64,000 nucleotides of DNA from Arsenophonus sp046530735 (GCA_046530735.1 JBHEQV010000005.1:68574-132573); one strand, 5' to 3'; counted from the stretch's first letter, positions 19,455 through 31,611 are shown. Notes: generated by a model from the letters alone, not told the origin. Translations and numbers: made by a program.

Positions 19455-21022
19455 GCAGTTCATTTTGGCTTAACATAGTCGCGTCAGGCCTATTAATCAC
19501 CATTGCGGTAGTCACTTTTAGCACTTTATGGTTACATTCTTCTCAAATAAGTTGGGAAGAATTTATTGATGATAGTTATTTATGGCATATTATTGGCTTT
19601 ACATTTTGGCAAGCATTACTATCAACCTTATTATCGATTATTCCTGGAATATTTCTAGCTAAAGCTCTTTTCCGACGGCATTTTAAAGGTCGAACACTGT
19701 TTTTACGTTTATGTTCAATGACACCAGTATTGCCAGTAGTAGTGTCTATTTTTGGCTTATTAACCGTTTATGGTCGTATGGGATGGATTGCTCAACTTTG
19801 TCAATGGTTAGGTATTAATTATCAATTTACCCCTTACGGCCTAAAAGGTATTTTATTAGCACATGTCTTTTTTAATTTACCTTTAGCTAGCCAGATGCTA
19901 TTACTCTCACTAGAAAGTATTGCAGTTGAGCAACGCCAACTTGCAGCGCAACTAGGCATGAACCGATGGCAAAATTTTCGGATTGTTGAATGGCCTTATC
20001 TTAGGCGACAGATTTTACCAACATCTGTCCTAATTTTTATGCTTTGTTTCGCTAGTTTTTCTACCGTACTGACACTTGGCGGTGGGCCTGCTACAACCAC
20101 CATTGAACTTGCTATCTATCAATCGTTAAGTTATGATTTTGATCTCAATAAAGCCGCTTTGTTAGCTTTAATTCAACTTTTTTGCTGTTTAGGGCTAGCA
20201 TTATTAAGCCAAAAATTAAATGTCGTCTTTTTCGTTGGCGCTAGTCAACAATTGCGCTGGAAAAATCCAGCTGATACTCTATGGCAGAAATGGTCGGATA
20301 CATTGCTGATTAGTATAACTCTATTTTTCTTAATTCTACCTTTATTAGCTATTATTATTGATGGTTTAAACTTAACACTATTACAGGTATTACAACAGAA
20401 AAGCTTGTGGAAAGCATGCATTAATTCGATTTTTATTGCTATTAATGCTGGAGTACTTTGTATTATTTTTACTATGATGCTACTTTGGAGTAGTCGTGAA
20501 TTACGTTTTCGTGGTTCAATGCTACTTCATCGAATCTTTGAATTAAGTGGATTATTAATCCTAGCGATACCAAGCATAGTTTTAGCGACCGGATTCTTTT
20601 TATTGCTTAATAATACCGTTATTTTAGCTTACTCTCATTATAGTTTAATTATCTTAACTAATGCTTTAATGGCTATTCCATATGCCTTAAAAATATTAGA
20701 AAATCCGATGTATGACTTAGCTGAACGCTATAATTTATTATGTATTTCATTACAAATAAAAGGCATAAATCGACTAGTTTTAATTGAATTAAAAGCCTTA
20801 AAACATACAATAAGACAAGCCTTCACTTTTGCCTGCGTGCTCTCAATAGGTGATTTTAGTATTATTGCGCTGTTTGGTAATGAGAACTTTCTTACCTTAC
20901 CTTATTATCTCTATCAACAATTAGGCTCTTACCGTAATAATGATGCGGCAGTTACTGCATTATTAATGCTATTAGTTTGTTTCAGTTTATTAGAATGTTT
21001 TTCAGGAAAAGAGCATGATTAA
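19427..21022 (+). CDS. thiP: Thiamine ABC transporter permease
   Basis: ThiP is the inner-membrane permease of the thiamine/TPP importer, with two fused permease halves. From the ATG at 19427 it has 531 residues (536 in E. coli); an ATG at 19415 would add four residues but matches the family less well. About 12 transmembrane helices are predictable. Both binding-protein-dependent transport signatures (EAA loops) are visible: LAAQLGMNRWQNFRIVEWP near 175-195 and the second near LCISLQIKGINRLVLIELKALK. Well-conserved parts include YLWHIIGFTFWQALLSTLLS, LILAIPSIVLATGFFLLLNN and YLYQQLGSYRNNDAAVTALL. It overlaps thiB by 28 nt and thiQ by 8 nt. Confidence 0.95.
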   Translation: MAKCRQSPIGSSFWLNIVASGLLITIAVVTFSTLWLHSSQISWEEFIDDSYLWHIIGFTFWQALLSTLLSIIPGIFLAKALFRRHFKGRTLFLRLCSMTPVLPVVVSIFGLLTVYGRMGWIAQLCQWLGINYQFTPYGLKGILLAHVFFNLPLASQMLLLSLESIAVEQRQLAAQLGMNRWQNFRIVEWPYLRRQILPTSVLIFMLCFASFSTVLTLGGGPATTTIELAIYQSLSYDFDLNKAALLALIQLFCCLGLALLSQKLNVVFFVGASQQLRWKNPADTLWQKWSDTLLISITLFFLILPLLAIIIDGLNLTLLQVLQQKSLWKACINSIFIAINAGVLCIIFTMMLLWSSRELRFRGSMLLHRIFELSGLLILAIPSIVLATGFFLLLNNTVILAYSHYSLIILTNALMAIPYALKILENPMYDLAERYNLLCISLQIKGINRLVLIELKALKHTIRQAFTFACVLSIGDFSIIALFGNENFLTLPYYLYQQLGSYRNNDAAVTALLMLLVCFSLLECFSGKEHD

Positions 21023-21716
21023 ATTAGATCAACTTGTCTATTGTTATGAAAATTTAATAATGCAGTTTAATTTTCAAGTAAATAAAGCTGAAAGAGTAGC
21101 TATATTAGGCCCTAGTGGCGCAGGGAAAAGCACTCTACTAAATTTAATCGCCGGATTTCAGTATCCAAAAGAGGGTAAAATTTGGCTAAATAGCCAAAAT
21201 CATACCGATACATCACCTGCCAAGCGGCCAGTTTCTTTCCTTTTCCAGGAAAATAATCTTTTTTCTCATTTAACTGTTTGGCAAAATATTGCTTTAGGCA
21301 TTTCACCAAATTTACGTTTAAAAAGATTTCAGCATTGCGCAGTAAAAAAGATCATAGAACAAGTTTCACTTAATAATTGTATAACTCGTTTACCGGCTCA
21401 AATATCAGGTGGACAGCGCCAACGTACTGCGTTAGCACGTTGCTTAATTCGCCAAAAACAAATTTTGTTATTAGATGAACCTTTTTATGCTCTCGATCCT
21501 GCATTACGTAATGAAATGTTCATATTACTTAAACAAATATGTAATGAACGTAAATTAACCTTATTGATAGTTTCTCATAATTTAGAAGATACTAACCAAA
21601 TAGCAACTCGGTCTATTGTTATTGCAGATGGAAAAATTGCCTATGACGGTCAACCAGATTGCTTAATTAATGGTTCAACACCAGCAAGTATACTGCTGGG
21701 TATATTTCATTCCTAA
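21015..21716 (+). CDS. thiQ: Thiamine ABC transporter ATP-binding protein
   Basis: ThiQ hydrolyses ATP to drive thiamine uptake through ThiP. The 233 residues carry Walker A GPSGAGKST at about 34-42, the Q-loop in LFQENNLFSHLTV, the ABC signature ISGGQRQRTALARCL near 130-144, Walker B ILLLDEP, the D-loop ALDPALR and the H-loop histidine in LLIVSHN. It overlaps thiP by 8 nt, so the three genes form one translationally coupled unit. No gene follows; a dead IS256 copy begins 56 bp downstream. Confidence 0.97.
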   Translation: MIKLDQLVYCYENLIMQFNFQVNKAERVAILGPSGAGKSTLLNLIAGFQYPKEGKIWLNSQNHTDTSPAKRPVSFLFQENNLFSHLTVWQNIALGISPNLRLKRFQHCAVKKIIEQVSLNNCITRLPAQISGGQRQRTALARCLIRQKQILLLDEPFYALDPALRNEMFILLKQICNERKLTLLIVSHNLEDTNQIATRSIVIADGKIAYDGQPDCLINGSTPASILLGIFHS

Positions 21717-21771
21717 TTTTATTTATAAAATAAATTATTAATTCATACTTTGACGGGTAATTAGAATTGGA

Positions 21772-23159
21772 GAACTATGTTCATTTATATTGTATAAGAT
21801 TTTTAAATGATGATGTTTATTCTGCTAATTAATTTTGTGGATGATTTCAACAATTAAAGAAATGATATATTATGAAATGTCTACTCTAAGGTATCCGCTA
21901 AACTAGATATTACCTGTGATCTCTTGCATGAACTTATTCGTAATGCTATTGGAAACTAATAGGTACTGTGTTATTGAGGCTGAGTTCTAAGGAATGCTGT
22001 AGCAACGTGCTGAATGGTGCCTTGTTGACTTGACACTACCACATCCGCCTCAACCGTAATAATTATGTGCCACAGTAAACTATACAGACTGATATTGGCT
22101 ATGTTTAGATTAAAGTACTTAAAGTCTAGGAATAACAATGGTAACAGAATATACTTCAACAGCTCCTTCCTACCTCCTTATCTGAAGTATATAAAAGGCG
22201 GCGAAGAGTTGTTATCATAGCTGTATCTGCGGAGCCATATCCATCGGTGATTTTTTATAATTCTAGAGGCGATTCTCTTGGTCAGAAAATCACATAGTTT
22301 CCTTATCTGAGAGATGATTAGGAGACTGAAATAGGAATACCTAAGAGTATAGGCAATAGTGCTTTCATGATTTAGCAATACGAGCTACGTTTATTTCTGG
22401 ACCAATGACATATACCGTCCTGTCATGGCAAGAGAATAGCTTTTCCTGCTGTTCACTATCAACATCATTGTGTATGGATATGAGGAGATCATTACGATTG
22501 AAAGATGCTTATGAGAATAAAAAGAAAATTGGGCGCATAAATTTTTAATGTGGCTAGTGAGCGCGTTTTTTAATCGTATCTCCGAGGCTTGATACAAGAG
22601 ACGGTGCGATTAATTTTGGAATAGCAATGCTAAAGATGTTCCCGAATATTCATCAGCAATGCTGATGAGTACACAAACTAACTAATGCAGTTAGTTTTAC
22701 TTCCTAAAGGCATGAAACCGAAAGTTAAAGGTGAGCTTCTGGAGATTTAGCTAGGAGAAAACCGCGATCCCGCTAATAAAGTTTGTTGTTTTGTTGCAAA
22801 ATTTTTATTGTATCACGCCAGTGATAAAAAAGATGTAAAAAAAAGCGAAAAATAAGCTTGCATTCCATGATTTTTCATTAGTCACTGGGTATCAATAAGA
22901 ACGACGAATCTGATTGAATTAGTTTTGCGATAGTTAAGACACAAAGCTTATGTCTAAGCACTTGTAGTTTGAGAAAAACAACTCTTTTATGGTATCTAAG
23001 CTGCTTCCATCTGCTTAGAAAATCTGGGAAACCGGTTAAGATGATTTGACCTGTTAACTCCTGTTGTGGTAAAACAAGCATCAATTTAAGGATGGAGAAT
23101 AGATTTATGAAGGATTATAGTGGAACCTGATTATTATAGATCAGATTTACTAATAACTT
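21772..23159 (+). mobile_element. IS256-family element, dead copy
   Basis: Full-length inactivated IS256-like element. The left repeat starts at GAACTATGTTCATTTATATT and the right one ends at CAGATTTACTAATAACTTC. Decayed transposase segments include the N-terminal L-D-I-T-C-D-L-L-H-E-L-I-R-N near 21900-21945, T-D-I-G-Y-V-x-I-K-V-L-K near 22085-22120 and K-P-K-V-K-G-E-L-L-E-I near 22715-22750. Short open frames in this interval are chance. Confidence 0.87.
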
Positions 23160-23164
23160 CAATT

Positions 23165-24130
23165 ATTTTATTTAAATAATCTTCTCAAGGCTAGGAGATA
23201 ATTAGATGAATAAAACGACCTCATATCATGGAATCTACTCAGACATATTTTTAATTGGCTGATATAATTGCTCACATTTTAAATGAAGAATTCATTACTA
23301 ACAATTCTCTGGTTACCATAACCTTATTAGGCTATGGTGACTTAACTTTATCCTCGTTGATAACGGTTTTACACCATCTAGCTATCCTTTGAGCAAAGGA
23401 TAGAGAGACTCTTTATCAAAGATTAACTCAAAAAAACGGCTAACACACTCTGCATTAAACTCTTCAAGAATCTCATTGCTTACATGATCCCGTCGATCTT
23501 GAATGATTAAGACTGCAATTTGCTCTTTCCTTTTATTTCCTTCTATCCCGCCGCCTTTTCTAGCTTTTCTATGTGGAATAGAATAATTCTCTTTTAAAGG
23601 ATTCAGGGAAATATTTCATTAACTTCAATAATACTACTTAGTACATTTAAGTTAGCTGTCATCACTGAAGAAAGAAAACAGTGACTTTAATCTAAACGCC
23701 GTTTTAAAAATTAATGCCTATTTGTTTTTCTTACTCCCATAAAATCAAGTTATTTAAGATACATCGCAGATAATTAAACCATTTGTCCTTGTGATATAGT
23801 TTTACTATAAGACTTCTAGTAAGATCTTAAATATTTTCCTGTAATCTGGGATTTTATAACGATATCGATAAACCCTAATGAATTTCCCCAGCGATTATAT
23901 GTTCACTGTGACAATATGGGTAGGATAAAGTAGAATCAGTTTCTTCAATACATTATCGATATTTCGATTTAATATTGATAAATACAATTAATAAGATGTA
24001 GCTTTATATTAACAGGAAGTGAAAAAATCTCTTTGATCTGTATGACTGTTTCCTTTTATAGAAAATTTCTATAGAGAATCTCTTTCTTACAGTATAAGAG
24101 ATTCCTACCAACAACCTTTATCAACATAAC
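23165..24130 (-). mobile_element. IS1595-family (ISXO2/ISNwi1-like) remnant
   Basis: On the minus strand the central part reads as an IS1595-type transposase: Y-F-P-E-S-F-K, then a broken S-I-P-H-R-K-A-R-K-G-G segment, K-R-K-E-Q-I-A-V-L-I-I-Q-D-R, and E-I-L-E-E-F-N-A-E-C-V-S-R-F-F near 23430-23490. This is a diverged copy of the segments at 35180-36160, 43990-46235 and 63350-64000. It follows the IS256 right end within a few bases. Stops and frameshifts interrupt it. Confidence 0.75.
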
Positions 24131-24540
24131 TATTAATTCTCATTTTTCTGTTAATGATATCAATCAACATGTTGCTCATAGTCCTGCAAGCTGTTTATCT
24201 GTTCTTCTGTAATTTCAATTCTATTTTTAAGAATGAAATAATTTTATTGAACGGTATATCATCTGCAAGCCTGGCTCTGACTGCATAATCCATGTAGGCG
24301 ACTGTACAACCAACCTTGTTATCGTCTAACGAGGTATCATTAATCTGCAATCGATAACAATTAGCAGCCACATCGTACTTAATCTAAGAAATAAGGTCTT
24401 ATTATGTTCAAACTCTTTTTTGTGTTGTGTATATACAATGCTGTGATAGTTTCTATCTTCTAATTTAGCTGTTAAAATGCAAGCTATTATTTTCCATGTC
24501 CGACACAGCAATCTTTCATACTTTTTCAGTATTGCAATAC
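24131..24540 (-). pseudogene. Decayed unidentified gene
   Basis: The minus strand gives a fairly coherent peptide with only a few breaks, including T-A-K-L-E-D-R-N-Y-H-S-I-V-Y-T-Q near 24420-24480, D-D-N-K-V-G-C-T-V-A-Y-M-D-Y-A near 24280-24330 and L-A-D-D-I-P-F-N-K-I-I-S-F-L-K near 24240-24280. The two segments sit in different frames. I do not recognise the family. It lies between a dead IS and phage-like debris. A phage or accessory origin is possible but not shown. Confidence 0.4.
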
Positions 24541-27500
24541 AAGATTATATACCTAGCATTAGGATAAGTAAGAAAGCTATAATAAGAGAAATTTTCTAGT
24601 TTATTTTTACATAAAAATGCTATCCGATTTAATCGGCATTGGGGTTTCAAATTTAACTTAAATATTGCTTTCGTTTTTTTGAAATATTCTTTTAATAAAA
24701 ATTTCTTGCTACTTACTAAGGCAAGTTAGTTTCTACAAAATCTATGCATACATGGTAAAATTAATATCTACATGGAGCAAGTAATCCTTGTTCTCTTTTG
24801 ATTTGAGTCTGATACTTTCCAGCCCAGACTTTGGTAACATGTAGACAATTTACAATCATTTTACCTTTTGTACTGGCGGTATTATTACAGCGATAATATT
24901 CTATCACTACATCCGCATTAATCCAAACCACTGATTGCTCGTATCCTTACTTAAGGAATTTAGTTACTCCATGCTTTTCAATTAATTCAATATAGTTCTT
25001 CATGCGGTTTTTTCTCATATATTAAGAAAAATCACCTAAATCGAACAGCTTGAATTAAATAAAGTTTCTCATCAGTTATTCAGATTTTTAATTAATTTTT
25101 TCTCTTTTCTAAGTAGTATCATTAGACTACTACCTTTTTGATCATTTTCCGTAACATAATATTTTTCATCCAGTTTGATTATATCTTATATCTGATTAAT
25201 AATTAGTTCTGTTAAGGCAACCAAAGTCAAGCAAGTTAATATCTTAATTTACTTCTAACTCAGTTATCCTGTCAAACACAATTACCTGTAGTTCGTAACT
25301 GTAACTGATTGTTATTAAATATTTTTCACTCTTAAAAAATCAATAAATCTAACGGATAGCTTAAGTACTGTTTCTAGCAGTATAGGTACCCATAAGTTAA
25401 AATTTAGCCGATCTCTATCTTTGAGCACTTTTGATGCTTTCGCTATAAATTTTTATGAGAAAATTGACGATACTATTTACTCGAGAACGTTAAATCTTCA
25501 GGTTTTGTTTTAGCTTTACGTATGGCATTAATGTATTCGACCATCTAAAAGATGCTTATAGCAGGTCTTTAAATAGAAATAGTACGATAACATTTAATGT
25601 TTTATTGATTGTGATTTCTTTTAAAGTAAATCTTTACCGCACAAGAAATCAATTTGTTGAGGCTTGTCAGTACTAACCGATTTCCTTAAAGGCTCATTAG
25701 GTTGATTTACTGAGTAAATATGGCTTTAAATAAAGCTCACGTTCTGCCCATGAAGTTAATAATCCTGTTTCCTACCTATCCTTGATAGGATTTGCATTAT
25801 TATATCTGATTACAAGTACTTTGAATATCTTCGGGTTTTAACTTTTTAAGTAGTATTGAACTTTTAAATCTCCCACTACTGATGTTATAAACAAATGAAC
25901 TTAAAGCAGATTTCTGCAAAATTAGTAAGCGCAGAACAGCAATATAGCGTTCAACTATGGCAAGTGCTACCTGAAAATCTTATTTTATTAACACGTTGCA
26001 TTATTCTTTGTTATAAATTTCCACTGGCTAATACCCTTTCCTGTATTAGCGTAACAGATAGTGATCATCTACTACACACACGCCGGCATCACGATAGGGT
26101 TTAGCACTTACCTTCGTCATTCTTTCACCAAGACATCAAGAAGTGCTAATACTTTTTCTTCCGTTGACAGAAAAAGATATTTTTTTGAAAATTTATTACC
26201 TATTTCTCGTTTTTATAGCGTCGCTCTTTATGGCAACAATACCAGTTTAGAACAACGATCAGAATTAAACAAGATTATGCTTGTAATTTAAGTCAATTCA
26301 CTAAGATAATTGCGTGCACTACAAAAAGGAACATCGGTTTGATAGAACCATAGGCAGTGCCAGTTGTGTATTTCAATATTACTCATAAATAACTTTGTTT
26401 ATTTATTTATTTTAACAGAATGTTAATAATTAACAATATTTATTAATAATCATCACGCACTTATCGTCCTTGATATCGCTGTTTCATTAATTTCTTCAAT
26501 TTAATCACTCCTACTTGTAAATCATTATTCTAAATATTTGTTTTGATTAACGCGTTAAACACATATTTTCTATAGGTATCAATATTTTGTTTTCTCTTGT
26601 CTGAAAGAGACAGATTTAATAGCACTGAGATTTCATCATAGAATAATTAATGACCATACTGTATGCAATCCTTAGCAATGCAATTTCCGTCATATATTTG
26701 AATTTCTTTGAAGCCTTACTTAAGACATTAAGAAATCCACATGTTACATACACAACAATGGTTGCGCTTGCAAAAAATGGAGTTCAATAATTATTTGTTT
26801 ATTACTGATCTTGTTGGAAAATATAAAACTTTGAGATTATGAAATAATACCTTAAACCGGATAATGATATTTATCATTAATAGTAAAACATTAAAACAAT
26901 GCAAGGTACCAATAGAAAAAAGATAGTTAAAATAAAAAATAAAAATCAGATAAAATTTTTATATATTTAATCATCTTTCACGCTATTTTAATAGTTTTAT
27001 TTTAGATATGCGTTATCTGAATTCAAGCATTCTTTATTGTTGCTAAATGAATAATATTCTTCCTTTTACTGTTGTTTGTCTTTCCGTCTTTTCTTATTTC
27101 AGTAGAAAAATAACAGTCGTCATTTTCAGTTATAAAACATACTTCATTGGATGCATTAATTCTTTATAAAAGCATTTTGTATATCTATCAGAAGGCAAGT
27201 AATATCATAATTGTTTTCTACTTACGATACTATGTTATTCAGGAGTTTTTCACTCAATAGATAATCTTGCTGTATAGTAGATTGCAAAAGATTACACCTT
27301 AACTTTTACAGTTAGAATTGAATACATCGTGATTTTTAGTTAAAATTCTGGCTATCACCTTGCTTTTATCGGCGGTATCGTCCAGTTTAAAACTAAATTC
27401 AGCATTTAGTCCTTTAAATACTTAAATAGGCGATTACTATCTGTCTTTATAAACCTTGGATGTATTACTGATTAAAAATATTCAAACCACTGTAGAGTTT

Positions 27501-27864
27501 TGATATAAGGAAGATTTATAAACTTTTTTAATTATGCAGTGTTGTATTTGATTGAATGTTTTTATTTTGTTCGAGTTTTACAGCTATACACCAGAGTTTA
27601 TAGTCAGTATTAAGTGTTTTCTCAGCAAAATATCCTTTATTAGTCTATTTCTTAAGCAATCTATTCACTTGTCTAGTACTGATAATATTGTATCAAAACT
27701 AGTTTTTATTAAAATATCATTTAGTTAATGCCTTAAAATTTAATAAATTCTATATTACACTACTGTAAGTGTGTTTAGTGCTAAGGATGGTTTTTATGGC
27801 GTATCATCTAAAAATACTCCTATTGGGATTTTAGCACCATTTAAATTAATTTTAGCTCATGTCT
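24541..27864. other. AT-rich decayed region, no assignable gene
   Basis: No intact gene or IS end is recognised in these 3.3 kb. The longest suggestive stretch is on the plus strand at about 25895-26290, where two overlapping open frames of 69 and 76 codons give protein-like composition (L-P-I-S-R-F-Y-S-V-A-L-Y-G-N-N-T-S-L-E-Q-R-S-E-L). I could not assign a family. A CCTATCCTTGATAGG hairpin lies near 25772-25786. The rest looks like old, randomised sequence. Confidence 0.4.
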
Positions 27865-28470
27865 GAGTTCATACAAGCATGCGTAACCGGAACTTCCTCA
27901 CATCCAACAACAGAGCACAACCGTCACCGTCGTTCATGCGGTTATTTACCTGTTCCAGGATAAATCAGGATAATTAATTCAGTAATAGATTATTAATAAT
28001 AATCGTCAGTTTCATAGCCTCATAGCGCGTATTGATGATCTTAAACAATATAAACTTTCCTCTTCGTTGTCAAACTGAATCCCAACCTAATCGATGATGA
28101 GGAAATCAAGCTGAATATGGTATTTAATAACCTTGATCTCTGAGAAAACAGATCGAAATTTTTCTTTACATTGATTTAAATGCTTTCATAATCCATAAGT
28201 TTGTCGTTAATAGCGTAGAACTTTGCTTTGCGTTGATAACGTGCTTTGCAATAGACAATATCAGAGAACTTTTCCTATAATAACTTACTACACATCACCA
28301 AACCGTCATAATTTTTAAAGCATTCAAACTAATGGGTTGATAGGCGTTGCAAATTTTAAGCAACATACTACATTTGAATTCATTGCATTGTAAGTTTCCA
28401 GGGTGTATATCGGAAAAGCATTCATGCAAGTTCAAACTCTATAAGCGTTTTAATTTTTCTCAGTTTACAG
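27865..28470 (-). pseudogene. DnaC-like replication/helicase-loader ATPase remnant
   Basis: Minus-strand peptides match the second half of DnaC/phage replication AAA+ ATPases: I-Q-L-D-F-L-I-I-D then a broken (E)-L-G-I-Q-F-D-N-E-E-E near 28075-28115 (Walker B), I-I-N-T-R-Y-E-A-M-K near 28020-28050, N-N-L-L near 27990, and N-R-M-N-D-G-D-G-C-A-L-L-L-D near 27905-27945 (family form E-R-V-x-D-R-M-R-x-x-G). The Walker A half upstream is unrecognisable. Either a chromosomal dnaC copy or a prophage replication gene could be the source; the latter seems likelier given the surroundings. Confidence 0.6.
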
Positions 28471-29589
28471 TATTTTTCCTGCTCTGCTTTCATTTACTCT
28501 AACTACATTAATTTTCTATCAGACAATAGCAGGCATTCGGTTTTTATTACAATTTTTTCCATGGAGTAACATCCTGCAATAGCAGTTTTTTGAACACATC
28601 GTGTTTTTCAAAGATTGCATCTCTTTCCTAGAAAATTAGGCACTCTACTGGCTTAGATAGGCATTAAAATTTGTAGTTTTTTACGCGCACTGTTAGTGAT
28701 TACTACGTCGAAGTTCATAGACAGTCGCTTGCCCAATCAGGTATTTTGATTGCCTAGCAGTCCTTGTTAGAAAATTATCTCGATAGATTTAGAGCTTTGT
28801 TTACTGAGTAATTATGAGCTAGTGCGGCTCTATTAATTCTTAGTAGCTATTTATAATTCTGGCATTAATGATTTATTGAGATGATATTCGTTCTCACGAT
28901 ACTTTATTGCAGCTTAATAACTTAAGTCATCGTCATCTAGAATTTAATCAATTTATTGATTTCTTTATGCACGATACACCACACCCCAAGAATTCAGATT
29001 GGTTTTAGTAGCGAATAAAGTATTTTAATATCAAAAGTATTGACTTTAGGCTGTCTAAAACTCCCACAGAACTATAAAAACGCTGTTTTATAAATAAACA
29101 TCTGCAATCCGGACTTACAAAAGAAAATCATTTCCGATTTTATTCCTACCAGTTTAGCAAAAGATTTTTCATCTGGAGAGCTTAAATCTATTTAAACCTC
29201 CACACTGGTTCTCCATATTGATTGATTATAAGTAAATCAACTCTACCAGAGAGGATCATCACCACGATATAGTACTTAAAAACTTTCTAATGCACTTCAA
29301 GTCAAGATTAATAATTTTTTATTTAACCAATCGGTGAAGTTCTTAAACTGATTTATTCGTGAATACTTGAAATTCACCTCTAACTAAATTAGCAAGAAAT
29401 GTTCTTAGGTTATTATTCATCTGGATTGGGTAAAGGGATGGTTTATTTGGTTTTAATATATTTTTTTTCTAATTTTTCTTTTATGTTTACCTGATTTAGA
29501 TATGTCCTTTTCTTACCTAATTCTGGTAATATTTTATTGAACATAGCAGACTCATGCTATGAGCGCAGCCGCAGCAGCTACGTTATTTC
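28471..29589. other. Decayed region between dnaC remnant and IS91
   Basis: AT-rich, no intact gene. Short plus-strand open pieces occur at 29110-29260 (I-I-S-D-F-I-P-T-S-L-A-K-D-F-S-S-G-E-L-K) but I cannot place them in a family. Confidence 0.4.
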
Positions 29590-31375
29590 AGAGATGTTTA
29601 TTATCTGAGCACTGTCTTAGACTTTGCGATATGTTAATTTTCAGGAATTCAGTCAGATGTAGCTCAGAATAATTCTATTAGAAAGCGTAAATCAGGTAAA
29701 CTAGGAAGATAATACGCAAGTATTATCTACTTCTAATCACGATTATTCGTGGTTTTGAGCAGAAACATCTAGACTAAGGCAATCATGTTGGATATAACTA
29801 CATTGAGGAGAGATGACTGATAGTATCCGTTCTGATGAATTCATTATCTATATGGAACAGAAGATAATATCCATCTCATTTAATCCAGGAGATAAACACA
29901 AATATAATTGGACAGATAGATCTGATGAAAGTGGGCAAAGATAACGATTTTTAATTTCTTTTTCTCTGCAAATGATACCCAGATGTATAGCTTTCTATTT
30001 AACTAAAATGCTTTTTACCATTTATGATAACTGGAATAAATTTCTTAAAAATAGGCTAAAAGTGTTAACTCGTGGACTCATCTCCTATATCTATCGAGCA
30101 AATCCTTGTCTGTGGCATTTATGCCATTTTAGTATCCAATGATATTATTGTTTTTCTCCTGAATGTTATCATTCCCGTTTTTCTGCCAAATCTATAAGTA
30201 AAAAGCTTATCGTTCATACGAAATCAAAGCACCGAGCACTGATTAGCACAACAGGTGCAAATTTTACATGACTGCAACTTATAACACATTACTTTTACTA
30301 TCCACCTATCTTCTTTAGCTTTTTTTTAATAAAAACTATCCGTTATTCAATTCTTTATTTTGCGCTGCTACACCCATGTACTATGCTCTAGTTAGCACAC
30401 AAACAGGGTATAGAATTGATATTTTTTCTGCCTTCTGCAGTTATAGTTAATAATTCAATAAACATTCGCATACTCATGTCTCCATCACTCATAACGATCT
30501 AGACATTAAACATACTATATAGTATAAGCTGTTCTTCAAAAAATAACGATCGAAAAAAATCTGGTAAAATGCTATTATTAGGCTAATTCATCACAGCGAT
30601 GACTGATAAATCTCAGTAATCTTTTCTTAATCTTTGGCATATCTACGCCAGGAAACTGTAGCAGCTTTATCTAAAGGAACAGTAGGGGGCAACGGTTACT
30701 GAAAAGTTCGCTTTCTTAAAAAGATAAAAGGGCCGTGGTATAGAGTAAAATATTTCTGGCGATAAAACATTCTCCGTGTATCTGCGTTAAAATATGGTAT
30801 TGTTTAGAGGAGAGTGATTTTACATCATTACTATGACCACCAGACTAAGTAGGTACCGACAGAGATATTGTTGCAGGAAAAATTATCGGACACTATATTT
30901 TACCGATATGCTGGTGAGCATTAAGATTGTGTATTACTTATGGTTTCTTATCAAATCGTAAATGCGAATCACACTATTACTAAAGATGTATAAGACGCTA
31001 TAGCATGGCTTGCAAAAAAACCGGAAAAGCCGATTTTCTAATCTAATGAAAAGATTCCTACGAATAGATTCATATAAATGCATTCTGTCTGACAAAATGG
31101 TATTTTTTATCAACGATCAAGCCTTCCTAATCAGGCAAATGGAATTGTTATAAAAAAGAATGCATAAAACAGAGAAAACGAGAGTTTATTAAGCTAAACC
31201 TAGAATTAATATTACTAAAATTAGCGAATTAGATCAAAGAATACATACTTTAGTAAAATCTTCACTTACAATAGACCAAATAAATCGATTCTATCTCTTT
31301 TTAGGAAAAATTAATGGCTTTCGCTCTTCACTTAATAGCAATTTAATTCCTTAAGCATCAAAGCGGTTTTTATCA
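29590..31375 (+). mobile_element. IS91-family element, dead copy, nearly full length
   Basis: About 1.8 kb of rolling-circle IS91-type element. In the N-terminal half a W-N-K-F-L-K-N-R-L-K-V-L-T-R-G segment near 30030-30080 is followed by a decayed zinc-finger-like region (C-H-F, C-Y-H). In the C-terminal half there are H-H-Y-Y-D-H/Q-like, I-V-Y-Y-L-W-F-L-I-K-S region peptides (family K-M-V-R-Y-Y-G-F-L-S-N-R) near 30920-30960, and L-M-K-R-F-L-R-I-D-S-Y-K-C-I-L near 31040-31090 (family L-M-K-G-F-L-R-T-D-P-Y-x-C-I-L). The 3' tail at 31170-31360 matches 59380-59550, defining the end of the repeated unit. It abuts a truncated IS256 end. Confidence 0.78.
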
Positions 31376-31610
31376 GGTTATCGCAGCTTGGATTCGGGCT
31401 CCATCTCAGCAGCGGTGCCTATCAGCTGCTTAGCACAATTAGAGATAAGTTCATGCAATGAAACAGAGATAATATCTAGTTTAGCAAATACCTGTAAGGT
31501 AGATTTTCATAGAACATTATAGCTATACTGTTGAAATCATTTACGAAATCAATCAGGAGTATACATGTCACCATTTCTAAAATTCTATACTTCAGAAATA
31601 AGAATAACTC
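31376..31610 (-). mobile_element. IS256-family left-end fragment
   Basis: On the minus strand this is the left terminal repeat (TGAGTTATTCTTATTTCTG) and about 230 bp of leader and transposase N-terminus, cut off where the IS91-like 3' end begins. The terminal repeat finishes at 31610, so the element stops one base beyond the ribE stop codon (31612-31614). Confidence 0.8.
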
Positions 31611-31611
31611 A

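Noticed and set aside
25895..26290. Two overlapping open frames suggestive of a frameshifted gene
   Set aside because: Composition is protein-like but no family was recognised, so it was left as unassigned debris rather than called a pseudogene.
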